A stretch of DNA of 64,000 bases, from the NCBI GenBank assembly GCA_900548455.1, contig URKQ01000010.1:53275-117274 (forward strand). The letters are read 5' to 3'. How positions within the stretch are numbered: position 1 is the stretch's first letter; each line of letters opens with the position of its first letter. Below are positions 24,430 through 33,019 of the stretch, one piece after another. The position numbers and the translations under genes are program-made. This stretch comes from an uncultured Clostridium sp. GTDB taxonomy: Bacteria; Bacillota; Clostridia; Clostridiales; Clostridiaceae. The notes under the pieces are model-generated. The model was not told the origin of the DNA, did no database searches, and worked only from the letters and a program-made list of their open reading frames with translations.

Positions 24430-26625
24430 TTACAACAAACTATTGGGGTTAATATCAATTCCAACTCTTATATCTTTATAATTTATTTTATTATATACTA
24501 TTTTTTTAATATTCAAAGCAAAATCATCATCAAAATTTCCTTTGATTATAATTTGCCATCTATAATTATTTTTAATTTTGGAAACGCCACATGGACATGG
24601 ACCCAACAATTCAATATTATCACTTTTTTCAATTAGTATCTTTAAATTTTCAGCTAAATTATGTGTACTTTTTATTAATAATTCCTCTTTTTCACTACTT
24701 AAATTAATAGCTAGTATCTTAGAAAAGGGAGGATAATCCCTTAATTTTCTTATCATAATTTCTTCATTAAAAAAACTAACATAGTCATTTTCAGCAGCAT
24801 AAACTATGCTGTAGTTCTCTGGGCTGTAAGTTTGTAATATAACCTTACCTTCCTTAGAACCCCTTCCCGCTCTTCCTGCAACTTGAGTTACCAGTTGAAA
24901 TGTCCTCTCTGCTGCCCTATAATCAGGTAAATTTAAAGATAAATCTGCAGCTATTATTCCAACTAAGGTAACATCCTTAAAGTCTAATCCTTTGGCAATC
25001 ATTTGTGTACCAATTAAAACATTATATTTTTTAGACATAAAATCATTATAAATTCTCTCATAATCATTTTTGCCCCTGGTAGTATCAAAATCCATACGAA
25101 TTGTTCTACTGTAAGCAAAGGTTTTTTTAACACTTTGTTCTAATTGTTCAGTGCCAACCCCAAAATACTTTACATATTTGCTTTTACACTTAGGACATAT
25201 CTTTAAAGCTCTTTGTTTTGTTCCACAATAGTGGCAAGTTAAATTATCATCCTTATGATATGTAAGTGATATATCACAATTACTGCATTTAAAAACATAT
25301 CCACACTCTCTGCATGATACAAATGTAGAAAATCCTCTTCTATTTAAAAACATGATTGCTTGATTTCCTTTAGATAAACATCCCGCTAGCTCTTCTTGAA
25401 GACTTCTGCTGAACATGGACTTGTTTCCAATTTTCAATTCTTCTCTCATATCAACTATTTCAACTTCTGGAAGTTTTGCTCCATCTGCTCTTTTATCAAG
25501 AGTAATTAAATCATACTCCCCAAGCTGAGCTTTATAATATGTTTCCACTGATGGGGTAGCAGAACCTAAAACAACTTTGCAGCCTTCTATATTGCTTTTA
25601 AACGAAGCTATGTCCCTGGCATTATATTTAGGGTCACTATCTGATTTATAACTTCCTTCATGTTCCTCGTCAATTATAATAATCCCTAGGTTTGAAAAAG
25701 GCAAAAATATTGCAGACCTAGCTCCAATAGCTACCTTAACTTTACCCATTTTAACTCTCATCCATTCATCAAATCGCTCACCATCAGATAACCTACTATG
25801 AAATATAGCTACATCTCTACCAAATCTTCCTTTAAATCTTTCAACCATTTGTGGTGTTAAAGCAATTTCAGGAATTAAAATTATAGAGTCCTTTCCTTGT
25901 AGCATCATATTTTTTACTAAATTCATATATATTTCTGTTTTTCCACTTCCAGTGATTCCATGAATTAAAAACTTTTTATTTAAACTATGAATTAAAATTT
26001 TATCAACACATTTTTGTTGCAATTGATTTAATGTTTTTTCTTCATATTTTTTATATTTTACTTCATTATATCTATTAACAATAGATTTTTCTATCTTTAA
26101 AAAATTATGCTTGATTAATGTATTAATTCTAGATAAAGATATATTAAATTCATTGACAAGTTCTGCTTTGTTATATACTCCGCTATTCTTTTCTATAAAA
26201 TCAATTATACTTATATAATCTAATTTTTGAAACTTATCTGATAAAGGTTCCCCTAATACAACTACATTTTTCATTTTAAAATTAGCGCCTTTAGTTAAGC
26301 CACTGGGAATCATAACCTTTATGCACTCTAAATAAGTGCATAAATACTTTTTTCTCATAACTTCTATAAGTTTTATATTTTCTTCAGTTAAATATTCAAA
26401 ATCATCCCTTATATCTATTATCTCTTTTATTTTTGAAGGATCTTCTACCTCATATAATATATCTATAACAAACCCATAAATTTTTTTATTTCCATTACCA
26501 AAAGGTACCGTTACCATTCTTCCCTTTTTCATTTTCTCTCTTAAAGAAACTGGAACCTTATATGTAAATATTTTATCTACTTTAACCGATTCATTATTTA
26601 CAATTACTCCCACGTAAGTATCCAA
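24430..26625 (-). CDS. priA: Primosomal protein N' (replication restart helicase PriA)
   Basis: Loads the replicative helicase at stalled forks. The 731-residue protein has an N-terminal DNA-binding domain, Walker A GITGSGKTEIY near residue 223, DEEH near residue 317 and a cysteine-rich zinc insertion (CRECGYVFKCSNC to ICPKCKSKY, about residues 435-488), followed by the second helicase lobe with QVAGRAGRG. The start is a TTG at 26625 after AGGAGGG. A terminator lies between it and coaBC upstream, so it probably has its own promoter, which I could not place. Confidence 0.96.
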   Translation of the reverse strand: MDTYVGVIVNNESVKVDKIFTYKVPVSLREKMKKGRMVTVPFGNGNKKIYGFVIDILYEVEDPSKIKEIIDIRDDFEYLTEENIKLIEVMRKKYLCTYLECIKVMIPSGLTKGANFKMKNVVVLGEPLSDKFQKLDYISIIDFIEKNSGVYNKAELVNEFNISLSRINTLIKHNFLKIEKSIVNRYNEVKYKKYEEKTLNQLQQKCVDKILIHSLNKKFLIHGITGSGKTEIYMNLVKNMMLQGKDSIILIPEIALTPQMVERFKGRFGRDVAIFHSRLSDGERFDEWMRVKMGKVKVAIGARSAIFLPFSNLGIIIIDEEHEGSYKSDSDPKYNARDIASFKSNIEGCKVVLGSATPSVETYYKAQLGEYDLITLDKRADGAKLPEVEIVDMREELKIGNKSMFSRSLQEELAGCLSKGNQAIMFLNRRGFSTFVSCRECGYVFKCSNCDISLTYHKDDNLTCHYCGTKQRALKICPKCKSKYVKYFGVGTEQLEQSVKKTFAYSRTIRMDFDTTRGKNDYERIYNDFMSKKYNVLIGTQMIAKGLDFKDVTLVGIIAADLSLNLPDYRAAERTFQLVTQVAGRAGRGSKEGKVILQTYSPENYSIVYAAENDYVSFFNEEIMIRKLRDYPPFSKILAINLSSEKEELLIKSTHNLAENLKILIEKSDNIELLGPCPCGVSKIKNNYRWQIIIKGNFDDDFALNIKKIVYNKINYKDIRVGIDINPNSLL

Positions 26626-26717
26626 AAGTATCCCTCCTAACAGTGATGATTTATTGTTAGACCTTGAACTTACAATGTTTTAAAATCCAAAAATTTATAC
26701 ATCCCTATATATAAAGT

Positions 26718-26742
26718 AAAAAAAGCGCTTAATGCGCTTTTT
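26718..26742 (-). terminator. Intrinsic terminator after coaBC
   Basis: AAAAGCGC (26721-26728) pairs with GCGCTTTT (26734-26741) around a TTAAT loop and the minus transcript ends in a T-run. It overlaps the coaBC stop codon. Confidence 0.85.
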
Positions 26743-27928
26743 ATTTATTGTTTAAAATCATATTAAAAAGCTCACAACCAACTGCCCTTTTACTCATACT
26801 ATCAAGAGATTTAATAGCCCCATCTCTTCTTATAATTGTAACTCTATTAGTGTCAGTCCCAAAACCTGCATCACTCTCAGTTATATTGTTTGCTACGATA
26901 TAATCTAAGTTTTTTTTGCTTAGTTTTTTATGAGCATTGTCTATTACATCATTACTTTCAGCTGCAAAGCCAATTAATATTTGTTGTTTTTTATTATCAC
27001 CAAGATATTTTAATATATCATTATCTCTAGTAAATTCAACAATCAAATTACCTTCGCCCTTTTTAATTTTTTCCTTAGAATAATCTTTAGGTTTATAATC
27101 ACTTACAGCTGCTGATTTAACCACAATATCACAAGAATTATATTCAGCTTTAACAGCGTCAAACATCTCTTCATTAGTTTCTACTTTTATTACTTTAATA
27201 CCTTCAGGTGATTTAAGTTCAGTAGGACCACTTACAAGTACAACCTCTGCTCCCCTATCCCTAGCTTCCATAGCTATAGCATAGCCCATTTTACCTGTAG
27301 AATGGTTTGTAATAAATCTAACCGGATCAAGGGCAGCCCTAGTAGGTCCTGCAGTAACAAGTACCTTTTTCCCTATCATATCTTTAGGATGATATAGTTC
27401 TGATAAGATTCTATCTACTATTATTTCAGTATCAGCAAGCTTACCCTCACCTATATCCCCACAGGCTAATCTACCACTATCAGGGTTTATAAATCCATAG
27501 CCAAGTTTCTTTAACTTAGCTATGTTTTCTTGAGTAATAGGATTAGTATACATATTTGTATTCATTGCTGGAGCAAAAATAACCTTTGCCTTAGTTGCCA
27601 TTATTGTTGTAGATAACATATCATCTGCTATTCCATTAGCTACCTTCCCAATAATGTTAGCTGTAGCTGGTACAACTACTAACAAATCTGCTTTTTTTGC
27701 CAATGATATATGTTGAATTTCAAAAGCCTTTGGTTCTTCAAACATATCTTTTACAACCATATTTTGACTTAATGATTGAAAACTTAAGGGTGTAACAAAT
27801 TCACAAGCCGATTTAGTCATAATTACGTCAACATTTATATCATGTTTTTTTAATTTACTTACAACATCTAGAGCCTTATAAACTGCAATCCCTCCAGAAA
27901 CTCCTAATACAACATTAATATTACTCAT
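26741..27928 (-). CDS. coaBC: Bifunctional phosphopantothenoylcysteine decarboxylase/phosphopantothenate-cysteine ligase
   Basis: Catalyses steps two and three of CoA synthesis. In the 395-residue fusion, residues 1-180 are the FMN-dependent decarboxylase (GVSGGIAVYKALDV at the start, the APAMNTNMY segment, and LACGDIGEGKLA as the substrate-flap cysteine region). Residues from about 188 are the ligase (VTAGPTRAALDPVR, FITNHSTGKMG). The ATG at 27928 lies one base past the rpoZ stop. The product is upstream in the pathway of coaD, found elsewhere in the window. Confidence 0.97.
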   Translation of the reverse strand: MSNINVVLGVSGGIAVYKALDVVSKLKKHDINVDVIMTKSACEFVTPLSFQSLSQNMVVKDMFEEPKAFEIQHISLAKKADLLVVVPATANIIGKVANGIADDMLSTTIMATKAKVIFAPAMNTNMYTNPITQENIAKLKKLGYGFINPDSGRLACGDIGEGKLADTEIIVDRILSELYHPKDMIGKKVLVTAGPTRAALDPVRFITNHSTGKMGYAIAMEARDRGAEVVLVSGPTELKSPEGIKVIKVETNEEMFDAVKAEYNSCDIVVKSAAVSDYKPKDYSKEKIKKGEGNLIVEFTRDNDILKYLGDNKKQQILIGFAAESNDVIDNAHKKLSKKNLDYIVANNITESDAGFGTDTNRVTIIRRDGAIKSLDSMSKRAVGCELFNMILNNK

Positions 27929-27929
27929 T

Positions 27930-28241
27930 TTATTCTAAGCCTTCTTCCACTCCTACTTCTGATCCTTCAACGGCTTCTTCATTTGCTTTTTCAACTTCCT
28001 CTAACTCTGAAGCTGTAGCAAGTTTGTCTGGTCCTTCTTTAACATCGATATTGCCAACATTAACTTCATCTATTGCTATAGTTAACGGCTTTCTTTCTTT
28101 TATTTCCACTGTAGGTTCTTCTCCATCTATTATTTGTCTAGCCCTTCTTGAAGTAGCTACAACTAATGAATAACGGTTATCTACTCTTTCTAGTAACTCC
28201 ACAATTGATGGATTTATCATTGAATCATTTAAATCTTTCAT
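27930..28241 (-). CDS. rpoZ: DNA-directed RNA polymerase subunit omega
   Basis: Small subunit that helps assemble RNA polymerase. The conserved core MINPSIVELLERVDNRYSLV with SRRARQI occupies the first 40 residues. The 103-residue length exceeds many omega subunits because of an acidic C-terminal extension rich in Glu (about residues 70-103), which is unstructured in appearance and common in clostridia. GGGAGG precedes the ATG. It lies between gmk and coaBC in the order known from Bacillus. Confidence 0.96.
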   Translation of the reverse strand: MKDLNDSMINPSIVELLERVDNRYSLVVATSRRARQIIDGEEPTVEIKERKPLTIAIDEVNVGNIDVKEGPDKLATASELEEVEKANEEAVEGSEVGVEEGLE

Positions 28242-28243
28242 GT

Positions 28244-28843
28244 CTAAAACCTCCCAAATAGCTCATCTTTAATTTTAAATACTCTGCACTTTTCAGCAAC
28301 AATAATGCTCTCTATTTTTTTAACAGCTTCATCTACTTGATCATTTACTACTGCATAATCATACTTAGAAGCAAAGCTTATTTCATTGTAAGCTGATTCC
28401 ATCCTTGTTTTTAAGGATTCAGGAGTTTCGCTTCCCCTGTTTGTAATTCTATTTCTAAGCTCTTCCATTGATGGTGGCATAATAAAAATAAACACTCCAT
28501 CAGGATAAGCTGATTTAATTTTTAGGGCTCCTTGTATATCTATTTCTAAGATAACATCTTTTCCCTCATCTAACATCTTTAATACTTCAGACTTTGGAGT
28601 ACCATAATAGTTACCATAAACCTCAGCATACTCTAAAAAGTCATTTTTATCAATTCTATCTAAAAACTCTTCTTTTTCAATGAAATAATAATTTACCCCA
28701 TGAACTTCTCCATCCCTTGGAGTACGAGTTGTACAAGACACAGATATCCAAATTGGATTTTTATCGATTAATGCCTTACAAACGGTCCCCTTACCAGCAC
28801 CAGACGGACCAGAAATTACTAATAATTGTCCTTTAGTTTCCAT
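28244..28843 (-). CDS. gmk: Guanylate kinase
   Basis: Phosphorylates GMP to GDP, connecting purine synthesis and salvage to nucleic acid and (p)ppGpp pools. The 199-residue product has the P-loop SGPSGAGKGTV near residue 10, the TTRTPRDGEVHGVNYYF GMP-binding block near residue 38 and the EIDIQGALKIK segment near residue 100. It is two bases from both remA and rpoZ, consistent with one transcript. Confidence 0.98.
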   Translation of the reverse strand: METKGQLLVISGPSGAGKGTVCKALIDKNPIWISVSCTTRTPRDGEVHGVNYYFIEKEEFLDRIDKNDFLEYAEVYGNYYGTPKSEVLKMLDEGKDVILEIDIQGALKIKSAYPDGVFIFIMPPSMEELRNRITNRGSETPESLKTRMESAYNEISFASKYDYAVVNDQVDEAVKKIESIIVAEKCRVFKIKDELFGRF

Positions 28844-28845
28844 TA

Positions 28846-29118
28846 TTAATCTTCAACCTCATCCATTGTATCTTCTTCTCTAGATGATAATCTATGGGCA
28901 ACTGTTTCTGGTTGTACAGCTGATAAAATTACATGATCACTGTCTGTAATAATCACTGCCCTAGTTCTTCTTCCATAAGTTGCATCAATAAGCATTCCTC
29001 TATCCCTAGCCTCTTGAATTATTCTCTTAATTGGTGCTGATTCTGGACTTACAATTGCAACTAATCTATTTGCCGATACTATATTTCCGAACCCAATATT
29101 TATTAGCTTAATACTCAT
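28846..29118 (-). CDS. remA: RemA-like DNA-binding regulator (DUF370)
   Basis: In B. subtilis RemA is a multimeric DNA-binding activator of matrix and osmoprotection genes. This 90-residue protein matches the family along its whole length (MSIKLINIGFGNIVSANRLV at the start, then IQEARDRGMLIDATYGRRTRAVI). It ends with an acidic tail. The position between yicC and gmk is conserved in Firmicutes. Clostridia carry the protein without the Bacillus matrix operons, so its regulon here is unknown. Confidence 0.93.
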   Translation of the reverse strand: MSIKLINIGFGNIVSANRLVAIVSPESAPIKRIIQEARDRGMLIDATYGRRTRAVIITDSDHVILSAVQPETVAHRLSSREEDTMDEVED

Positions 29119-29131
29119 GACTTACCTCCAA

Positions 29132-30010
29132 TTATTCTATATTTTGAACCTGTTCTCTTATTTTTTCGATTTCACTTTTAATATCTAGTGCAATATTGGT
29201 CAATTCTAAGTCATTAACTTTAGAAGCAATAGTATTTGCTTCTCTATTCATCTCTTGAACAATAAAGTCTAGTTTTCTTCCAATAGGCTCATTTAAATTT
29301 AATGTCTTTAAAACTTGGTCAACATGACTTTTAAGCCTTACCGTTTCTTCATCGATACAAGTTTTATCTGCTTGAAGAACAACCTCCATGGCAATTCTAT
29401 TTTCATCAATTTCCCTGTTACTAAGAATTTCTTCAACCTTCTTTAACAATCTGCATCTATATTCTTCAGTAACTTCAGGTATCCTGCTACTTATTATATC
29501 TACACTATTAGATATACATCCACATCTATTAGTTATATCACACAATAATTTTTCTCCTTCTTGTGTTCTCATATTAATAAGATTATCTAATGCAATTCTC
29601 AAAGATAGTTCCATATCTTTCCAAATTTTTTCTAAGTCCTCCTCTTCTTGCTTTAAAGCAAACACTTCAGGAAATCTAGCTAAAACACTCGCAGAAATAT
29701 CATCTCTTAAATTATATTTGTCTCTCAAACCATGTAGTGCTTTTACATAACTATCAGCTAAAGTTTCATTTACTATTACTTCCATGTTATCTTTTGCTAG
29801 TTGATTTTGAGTAATAAATACATCAACCTTTCCTCTTTTTACCTTTTCATTGATAACTTTTCTGATGTTATCTTCCAAAGATATTAAAGCTCTAGGCATT
29901 TTTACATTTAGTTCAAAGTATCTGTGATTAACTGTTTTTATCTCAATTATATAATTAGACCCTTCTCCCTCTGATGTACCTCTTCCAAAACCAGTCATAC
30001 TTTTTATCAT
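29132..30010 (-). CDS. yicC: YicC family endoribonuclease-like protein
   Basis: Member of the YicC/YloC family; the E. coli protein is an endoribonuclease acting on a small RNA, and the Bacillus counterpart is also reported to cut RNA. The ATG at 30010 (MIKSMTGFGRG, the invariant N-terminus) has AAGGGTGAG upstream. A TTG two codons earlier is possible. The 292-residue product ends with the conserved DFIVQEMNREANTIASK segment. It is the first gene of the yicC-remA-gmk-rpoZ-coaBC run and has a clear promoter. Confidence 0.94.
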   Translation of the reverse strand: MIKSMTGFGRGTSEGEGSNYIIEIKTVNHRYFELNVKMPRALISLEDNIRKVINEKVKRGKVDVFITQNQLAKDNMEVIVNETLADSYVKALHGLRDKYNLRDDISASVLARFPEVFALKQEEEDLEKIWKDMELSLRIALDNLINMRTQEGEKLLCDITNRCGCISNSVDIISSRIPEVTEEYRCRLLKKVEEILSNREIDENRIAMEVVLQADKTCIDEETVRLKSHVDQVLKTLNLNEPIGRKLDFIVQEMNREANTIASKVNDLELTNIALDIKSEIEKIREQVQNIE

Positions 30011-30050
30011 ATACAACTCACCCTTCTGGTCCTAGATAAATTCTTTATCT

Positions 30051-30080
30051 ATTATACATAATGTATATCTAATATTTCAA
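30051..30080 (-). promoter_or_regulatory. Sigma-A promoter for the yicC-remA-gmk-rpoZ-coaBC run
   Basis: On the minus strand TTGAAA (30075-30080) and TATAAT (30051-30056) are 18 bp apart, about 40 nt before the yicC ATG. The rest of the 249-bp gap to the permease gene holds only the terminator at 30184-30215. Confidence 0.65.
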
Positions 30081-30183
30081 CCCATAAACTAAAGAAATTT
30101 AAAGAAAATCGAAATATTTCTAAGTAAAATGCAGAAAAACTCTAATATTAAAGCTCATTATCTATATTACATCTTTAAAACAA

Positions 30184-30215
30184 ATAAAGGTATCACTTTT
30201 TAGTAATACCTTTAT
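30184..30215 (-). terminator. Terminator hairpin after the purine permease
   Basis: ATAAAGGTAT (30184-30193) and ATACCTTTAT (30206-30215) form a 10-bp stem with a 12-base loop about 45 nt past the permease stop. The minus strand continues TTGTTTTAAA, a modest T-tract. Confidence 0.55.
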
Positions 30216-30259
30216 CTAACATATTTATATCCTTTTTGTTACTTTTTATTCTTCTATAA

Positions 30260-31612
30260 TTATGCAAATATAATTTTAATTATAAAGAATACAGCAAGAG
30301 CATATACAACCCAGGACACTTTCTTTTTATTTTCTTTATCTCTAGTAAATAAATTAGCTAATCCATTAAGAACTGCATAAGAAAGCATACCCATCATTAA
30401 TCCATCACCTATGCTATATGCAAGAGGCATTAACGCAATTGTAAAGAAAGCTGGTATTCCTTCTGTAAAATCACTAAAGTCTATATTTTTTACCGCATCA
30501 ATCATAAAGAACCCTACAGTAATTAAAGCTGGTGCTGTAGCACATGAAGGAATAGCAATAAATAATGGGGATAAAAACATAGCTAATAAAAATAATATTC
30601 CTGTAACAATTGCTGAAAGGCCTGTTCTAGCACCAGCAGCAACACCTGCTGAACTTTCAACGTATGTAGTTACTGTAGAAGTTCCTACTAATGCACCGAA
30701 GGTTGTCCCAATCGCATCTGCTAAAAGAGCCTTTCCTGCATTTTTAACTCTACCTTCTTTATCAACCATTCCGATTTTTGAAGCAACACCAACTAAAGTA
30801 CCTGCTGTATCAAAGAAATCAATAAATAAGAAAGTAAATACTATAGCAATAAAATCTTTTAAGTTTCCACCTGAAAATACTGAAAAATCAAGTTTACCTG
30901 CGATAGGTGTGATAGATTCATATTTAAAAATTCCCTCTGGTAAAACTATTCCAAAACTTGCTGCAGCCTCTGGAGATACAATTGCATATATCCATGCAAC
31001 TATAGCACTTGTAAGCATCCCCCATAGAATAGCACCTTTTACATTTTTCTTAGATAAAATAACTATAATTATAATTCCTAATAAAGTAATTAAAACTGTA
31101 GGGCTAAGTAAATTTCCCATAGCAACTTTTGTAGCTTCACTTCCTACAACTATTCCTGCATTTCCAAACCCTATAAAGGCTATAAACAATCCTATACCAG
31201 CTGTTACAGCATATTTTAAATTGGCCGGTATACAATTTACAATAACTTCTCTTATCTTGGTAAGTGATAAAATAATAAAAATAATACCTTCAACAAAAAC
31301 TGCTGTTAGAGCTACTTCCCAAGAAATTCCTTTTCCGATTACTACCTCAAAAGCAAAGAACGCATTAAGTCCCATTCCTGAAGCTAGTCCAAGTGGTAAG
31401 TTTGCATATAATCCCATGAAAATCGTTGCCACTCCTGCTGCTAAACAAGTTGCAGTAACCACTGATCCTCTAGGCATACCAACTCCTGGATCACCTAACA
31501 TATTTGCATTAACTGCAATAATATAAGCCATTGTTAGGAAAGTTATAAGACCTCCCATAACTTCTCTCTTAATATTTGTTTTGTTTTCTTCAAGTTTAAA
31601 AAACTTTTCCAT
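30260..31612 (-). CDS. pbuG: NCS2-family hypoxanthine/guanine permease (PbuG-like)
   Basis: Imports purine bases across the cytoplasmic membrane. The 450-residue protein is almost entirely hydrophobic with about twelve to thirteen membrane segments. Its N-terminus (REVMGGLITFLTMAYIIAVNANML) and the DFFDTAGTLVGVA block mark the AzgA/PbuG branch of NCS2, which transports guanine, hypoxanthine or adenine. Its leader contains a guanine riboswitch (31698-31778) followed by a terminator, so it should be switched off when guanine is plentiful. The long antisense frame across it is a composition artefact. Confidence 0.93.
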   Translation of the reverse strand: MEKFFKLEENKTNIKREVMGGLITFLTMAYIIAVNANMLGDPGVGMPRGSVVTATCLAAGVATIFMGLYANLPLGLASGMGLNAFFAFEVVIGKGISWEVALTAVFVEGIIFIILSLTKIREVIVNCIPANLKYAVTAGIGLFIAFIGFGNAGIVVGSEATKVAMGNLLSPTVLITLLGIIIIVILSKKNVKGAILWGMLTSAIVAWIYAIVSPEAAASFGIVLPEGIFKYESITPIAGKLDFSVFSGGNLKDFIAIVFTFLFIDFFDTAGTLVGVASKIGMVDKEGRVKNAGKALLADAIGTTFGALVGTSTVTTYVESSAGVAAGARTGLSAIVTGILFLLAMFLSPLFIAIPSCATAPALITVGFFMIDAVKNIDFSDFTEGIPAFFTIALMPLAYSIGDGLMMGMLSYAVLNGLANLFTRDKENKKKVSWVVYALAVFFIIKIIFA

Positions 31613-31639
31613 ACGTACCCTCCAACATCCTGATGTATT

Positions 31640-31681
31640 TTTATAAAATAAATAACCACTGGCATGAGAATTCCAGTGGTT
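31640..31681 (-). terminator. Riboswitch-controlled terminator before the purine permease
   Basis: AACCACTGG (31654-31662) and CCAGTGGTT (31673-31681) form a 9-bp stem followed on the minus strand by TATTTATTTTAT. It lies between the aptamer and the coding region. Its loop-side arm (31664-31674) can pair instead with the 3' strand of the aptamer's P1 helix. Confidence 0.85.
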
Positions 31682-31697
31682 AAAAATACACTTTCAG

Positions 31698-31778
31698 GAA
31701 CTCTCATAGTCGAACGTTATCGGTGTTCGGTAGAAACATCTAATCCATCGTATTAGACCTATATGAAAATTGCGAGTT
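31698..31778 (-). promoter_or_regulatory. Guanine-sensing purine riboswitch
   Basis: The minus-strand leader contains the purine aptamer core: a CATATAG 5' side, P2 TCTAAT/ATTAGA with the loop ACGATGG, J2/3 TTTCTACC, P3 GAAC/GTTC with ACCGATAAC, and J3/1 GACTATG. The discriminating base in GACTATG is C, the guanine-specific state (U would indicate adenine). Eleven bases of the P1 3' strand (31697-31707) are complementary to 31664-31674 in the downstream terminator. Guanine binding should therefore favour termination. Confidence 0.93.
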
Positions 31779-31795
31779 ATTTATCTTACTTGTTT

Positions 31796-31824
31796 ATAAT
31801 AACAAGCATAAAGTTCCATGTCAA
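31796..31824 (-). promoter_or_regulatory. Sigma-A promoter of the riboswitch transcript
   Basis: Consensus TTGACA (31819-31824) and TATTAT (31796-31801) on the minus strand with a 17-bp spacer, ending about 20 nt before the aptamer. Confidence 0.8.
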
Positions 31825-31871
31825 GGTTTTTTCCGTATATTTTTATATTTTTAAGTTTTAATGTTCGTATT

Positions 31872-32855
31872 TTAGTAATGTCCTCTTTCAAAAATGTCTT
31901 TTATTTCTTCTTTGTTTCTTGTTTTTCCTAAAGCTAAAATTAATTTTATACGAGCTTTCTGTCCTGGCATGCTGTCTCCAAAGATAACGCCCATATTTCT
32001 AAGTTGCTTTCCACCGCCTTCATAACCATAGCTGTCTAGTACTCTACCTTTATAACATCTTGAAACAAGAACAACTACTACTCCTCTATCAATAGCCTTC
32101 TTAACGGACGCTGCCATTAGTGGAGGTAAATTTCCTCTACCCATAGCTTCTATTACAAGCCCTTTCGCCCCATTTTCTACGCAAAAATCAATTAAAGCCC
32201 CATCCATTCCTGCACATGCTTTAATTAACTGTACATTATTTTCAATTTTATCTGTATCTATATATTCTTTTCCTAAACTTTCCCTGTAAAATCTTACTTC
32301 ATTACTGTCAACTATTCCTATAGGTCCAAACTCTGGACTTTGGAAGGTATTAAGATGCATGGAGTGAGACTTGGTAACTTCTGTTGCACAGTTTAACTCA
32401 TTGTTTAAACAAACCATAACACCTCTATTTCTGGCTGCTTTTGATGTGGCAGTACAAATAGATGCTGCTAAATTAGCCGGTCCATCATATCCTAATTCCG
32501 AACTATTTCTCATTGAACCCGTAACAACTACCGGTTTTTCACTTTTGATTGTTAATTGCAGAAAATATGCAGTCTCTTCAAGAGAATCTGTTCCATGAGT
32601 AACAACTACACCATCAACATCATCTTGATTTAAAAATGATTTTACATAATTAGATAACTCTAACATAATGTCTGGAGTCATATGAGGACTTGGAAGACTA
32701 GAAAAAGTGTGGGATTCAACCTCCGCATAATCTTCTATACCTGTTACCATAGACATTATTTCTTCGCCTGTTAAATTAGGCACTGCTGCCTTTATCTTTT
32801 CATCAACCTTCATTGATATAGTTCCACCGTTGAATATAACAACTACCTTGCTCAT
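31872..32855 (-). CDS. L-asparaginase
   Basis: Hydrolyses asparagine to aspartate and ammonia. The start at 32855 gives MSKVVVIFNGGTISMKVD with GGAGGT eight bases upstream; a frame running 27 codons further out has no support. The 327-residue product has both active-site blocks of the bacterial asparaginase family: the N-terminal GGTIS threonine and THGTDSLEETAY near residue 90. There is no signal peptide, so it should be cytoplasmic. It stands alone with its own promoter between the permease and spoIVA. Glutaminase activity cannot be excluded. Confidence 0.93.
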   Translation of the reverse strand: MSKVVVIFNGGTISMKVDEKIKAAVPNLTGEEIMSMVTGIEDYAEVESHTFSSLPSPHMTPDIMLELSNYVKSFLNQDDVDGVVVTHGTDSLEETAYFLQLTIKSEKPVVVTGSMRNSSELGYDGPANLAASICTATSKAARNRGVMVCLNNELNCATEVTKSHSMHLNTFQSPEFGPIGIVDSNEVRFYRESLGKEYIDTDKIENNVQLIKACAGMDGALIDFCVENGAKGLVIEAMGRGNLPPLMAASVKKAIDRGVVVVLVSRCYKGRVLDSYGYEGGGKQLRNMGVIFGDSMPGQKARIKLILALGKTRNKEEIKDIFERGHY

Positions 32856-32907
32856 TTTTATGTACCTCCATTCTATCATATGTAATATATGATACTCTCC
32901 ACCTCTT

Positions 32908-32936
32908 ATCTTACAATAAAAGAAATACAATTTCAA
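32908..32936 (-). promoter_or_regulatory. Candidate promoter of the asparaginase gene
   Basis: TTGAAA (32931-32936) and TAAGAT (32908-32913) on the minus strand with a 17-bp spacer, about 50 nt before the asparaginase ATG. Confidence 0.5.
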
Positions 32937-32940
32937 AGCG

Positions 32941-32979
32941 AAAAAAACAGGATTACTGCAAATTTCATTGCAGTAATCC
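32941..32979 (-). terminator. Intrinsic terminator of spoIVA
   Basis: A perfect 12-bp stem (32950-32961 with 32968-32979, core ATTACTGCAA) around a 6-base loop; the minus transcript then reads TGTTTTTTTC. Confidence 0.9.
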
Positions 32980-33019
32980 CTATGGAATAAATTGTAATTA
33001 TTTTTACTATAGATCTTTT

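Noticed and set aside
30411..31526. 371-codon open frame on the plus strand antisense to the purine permease
   Set aside because: The permease frame has the family signature, a riboswitch leader and a ribosome site. The antisense frame lacks a ribosome site and reads as a low-complexity Ala/Ile/Pro/Thr sequence, as expected opposite a hydrophobic gene.
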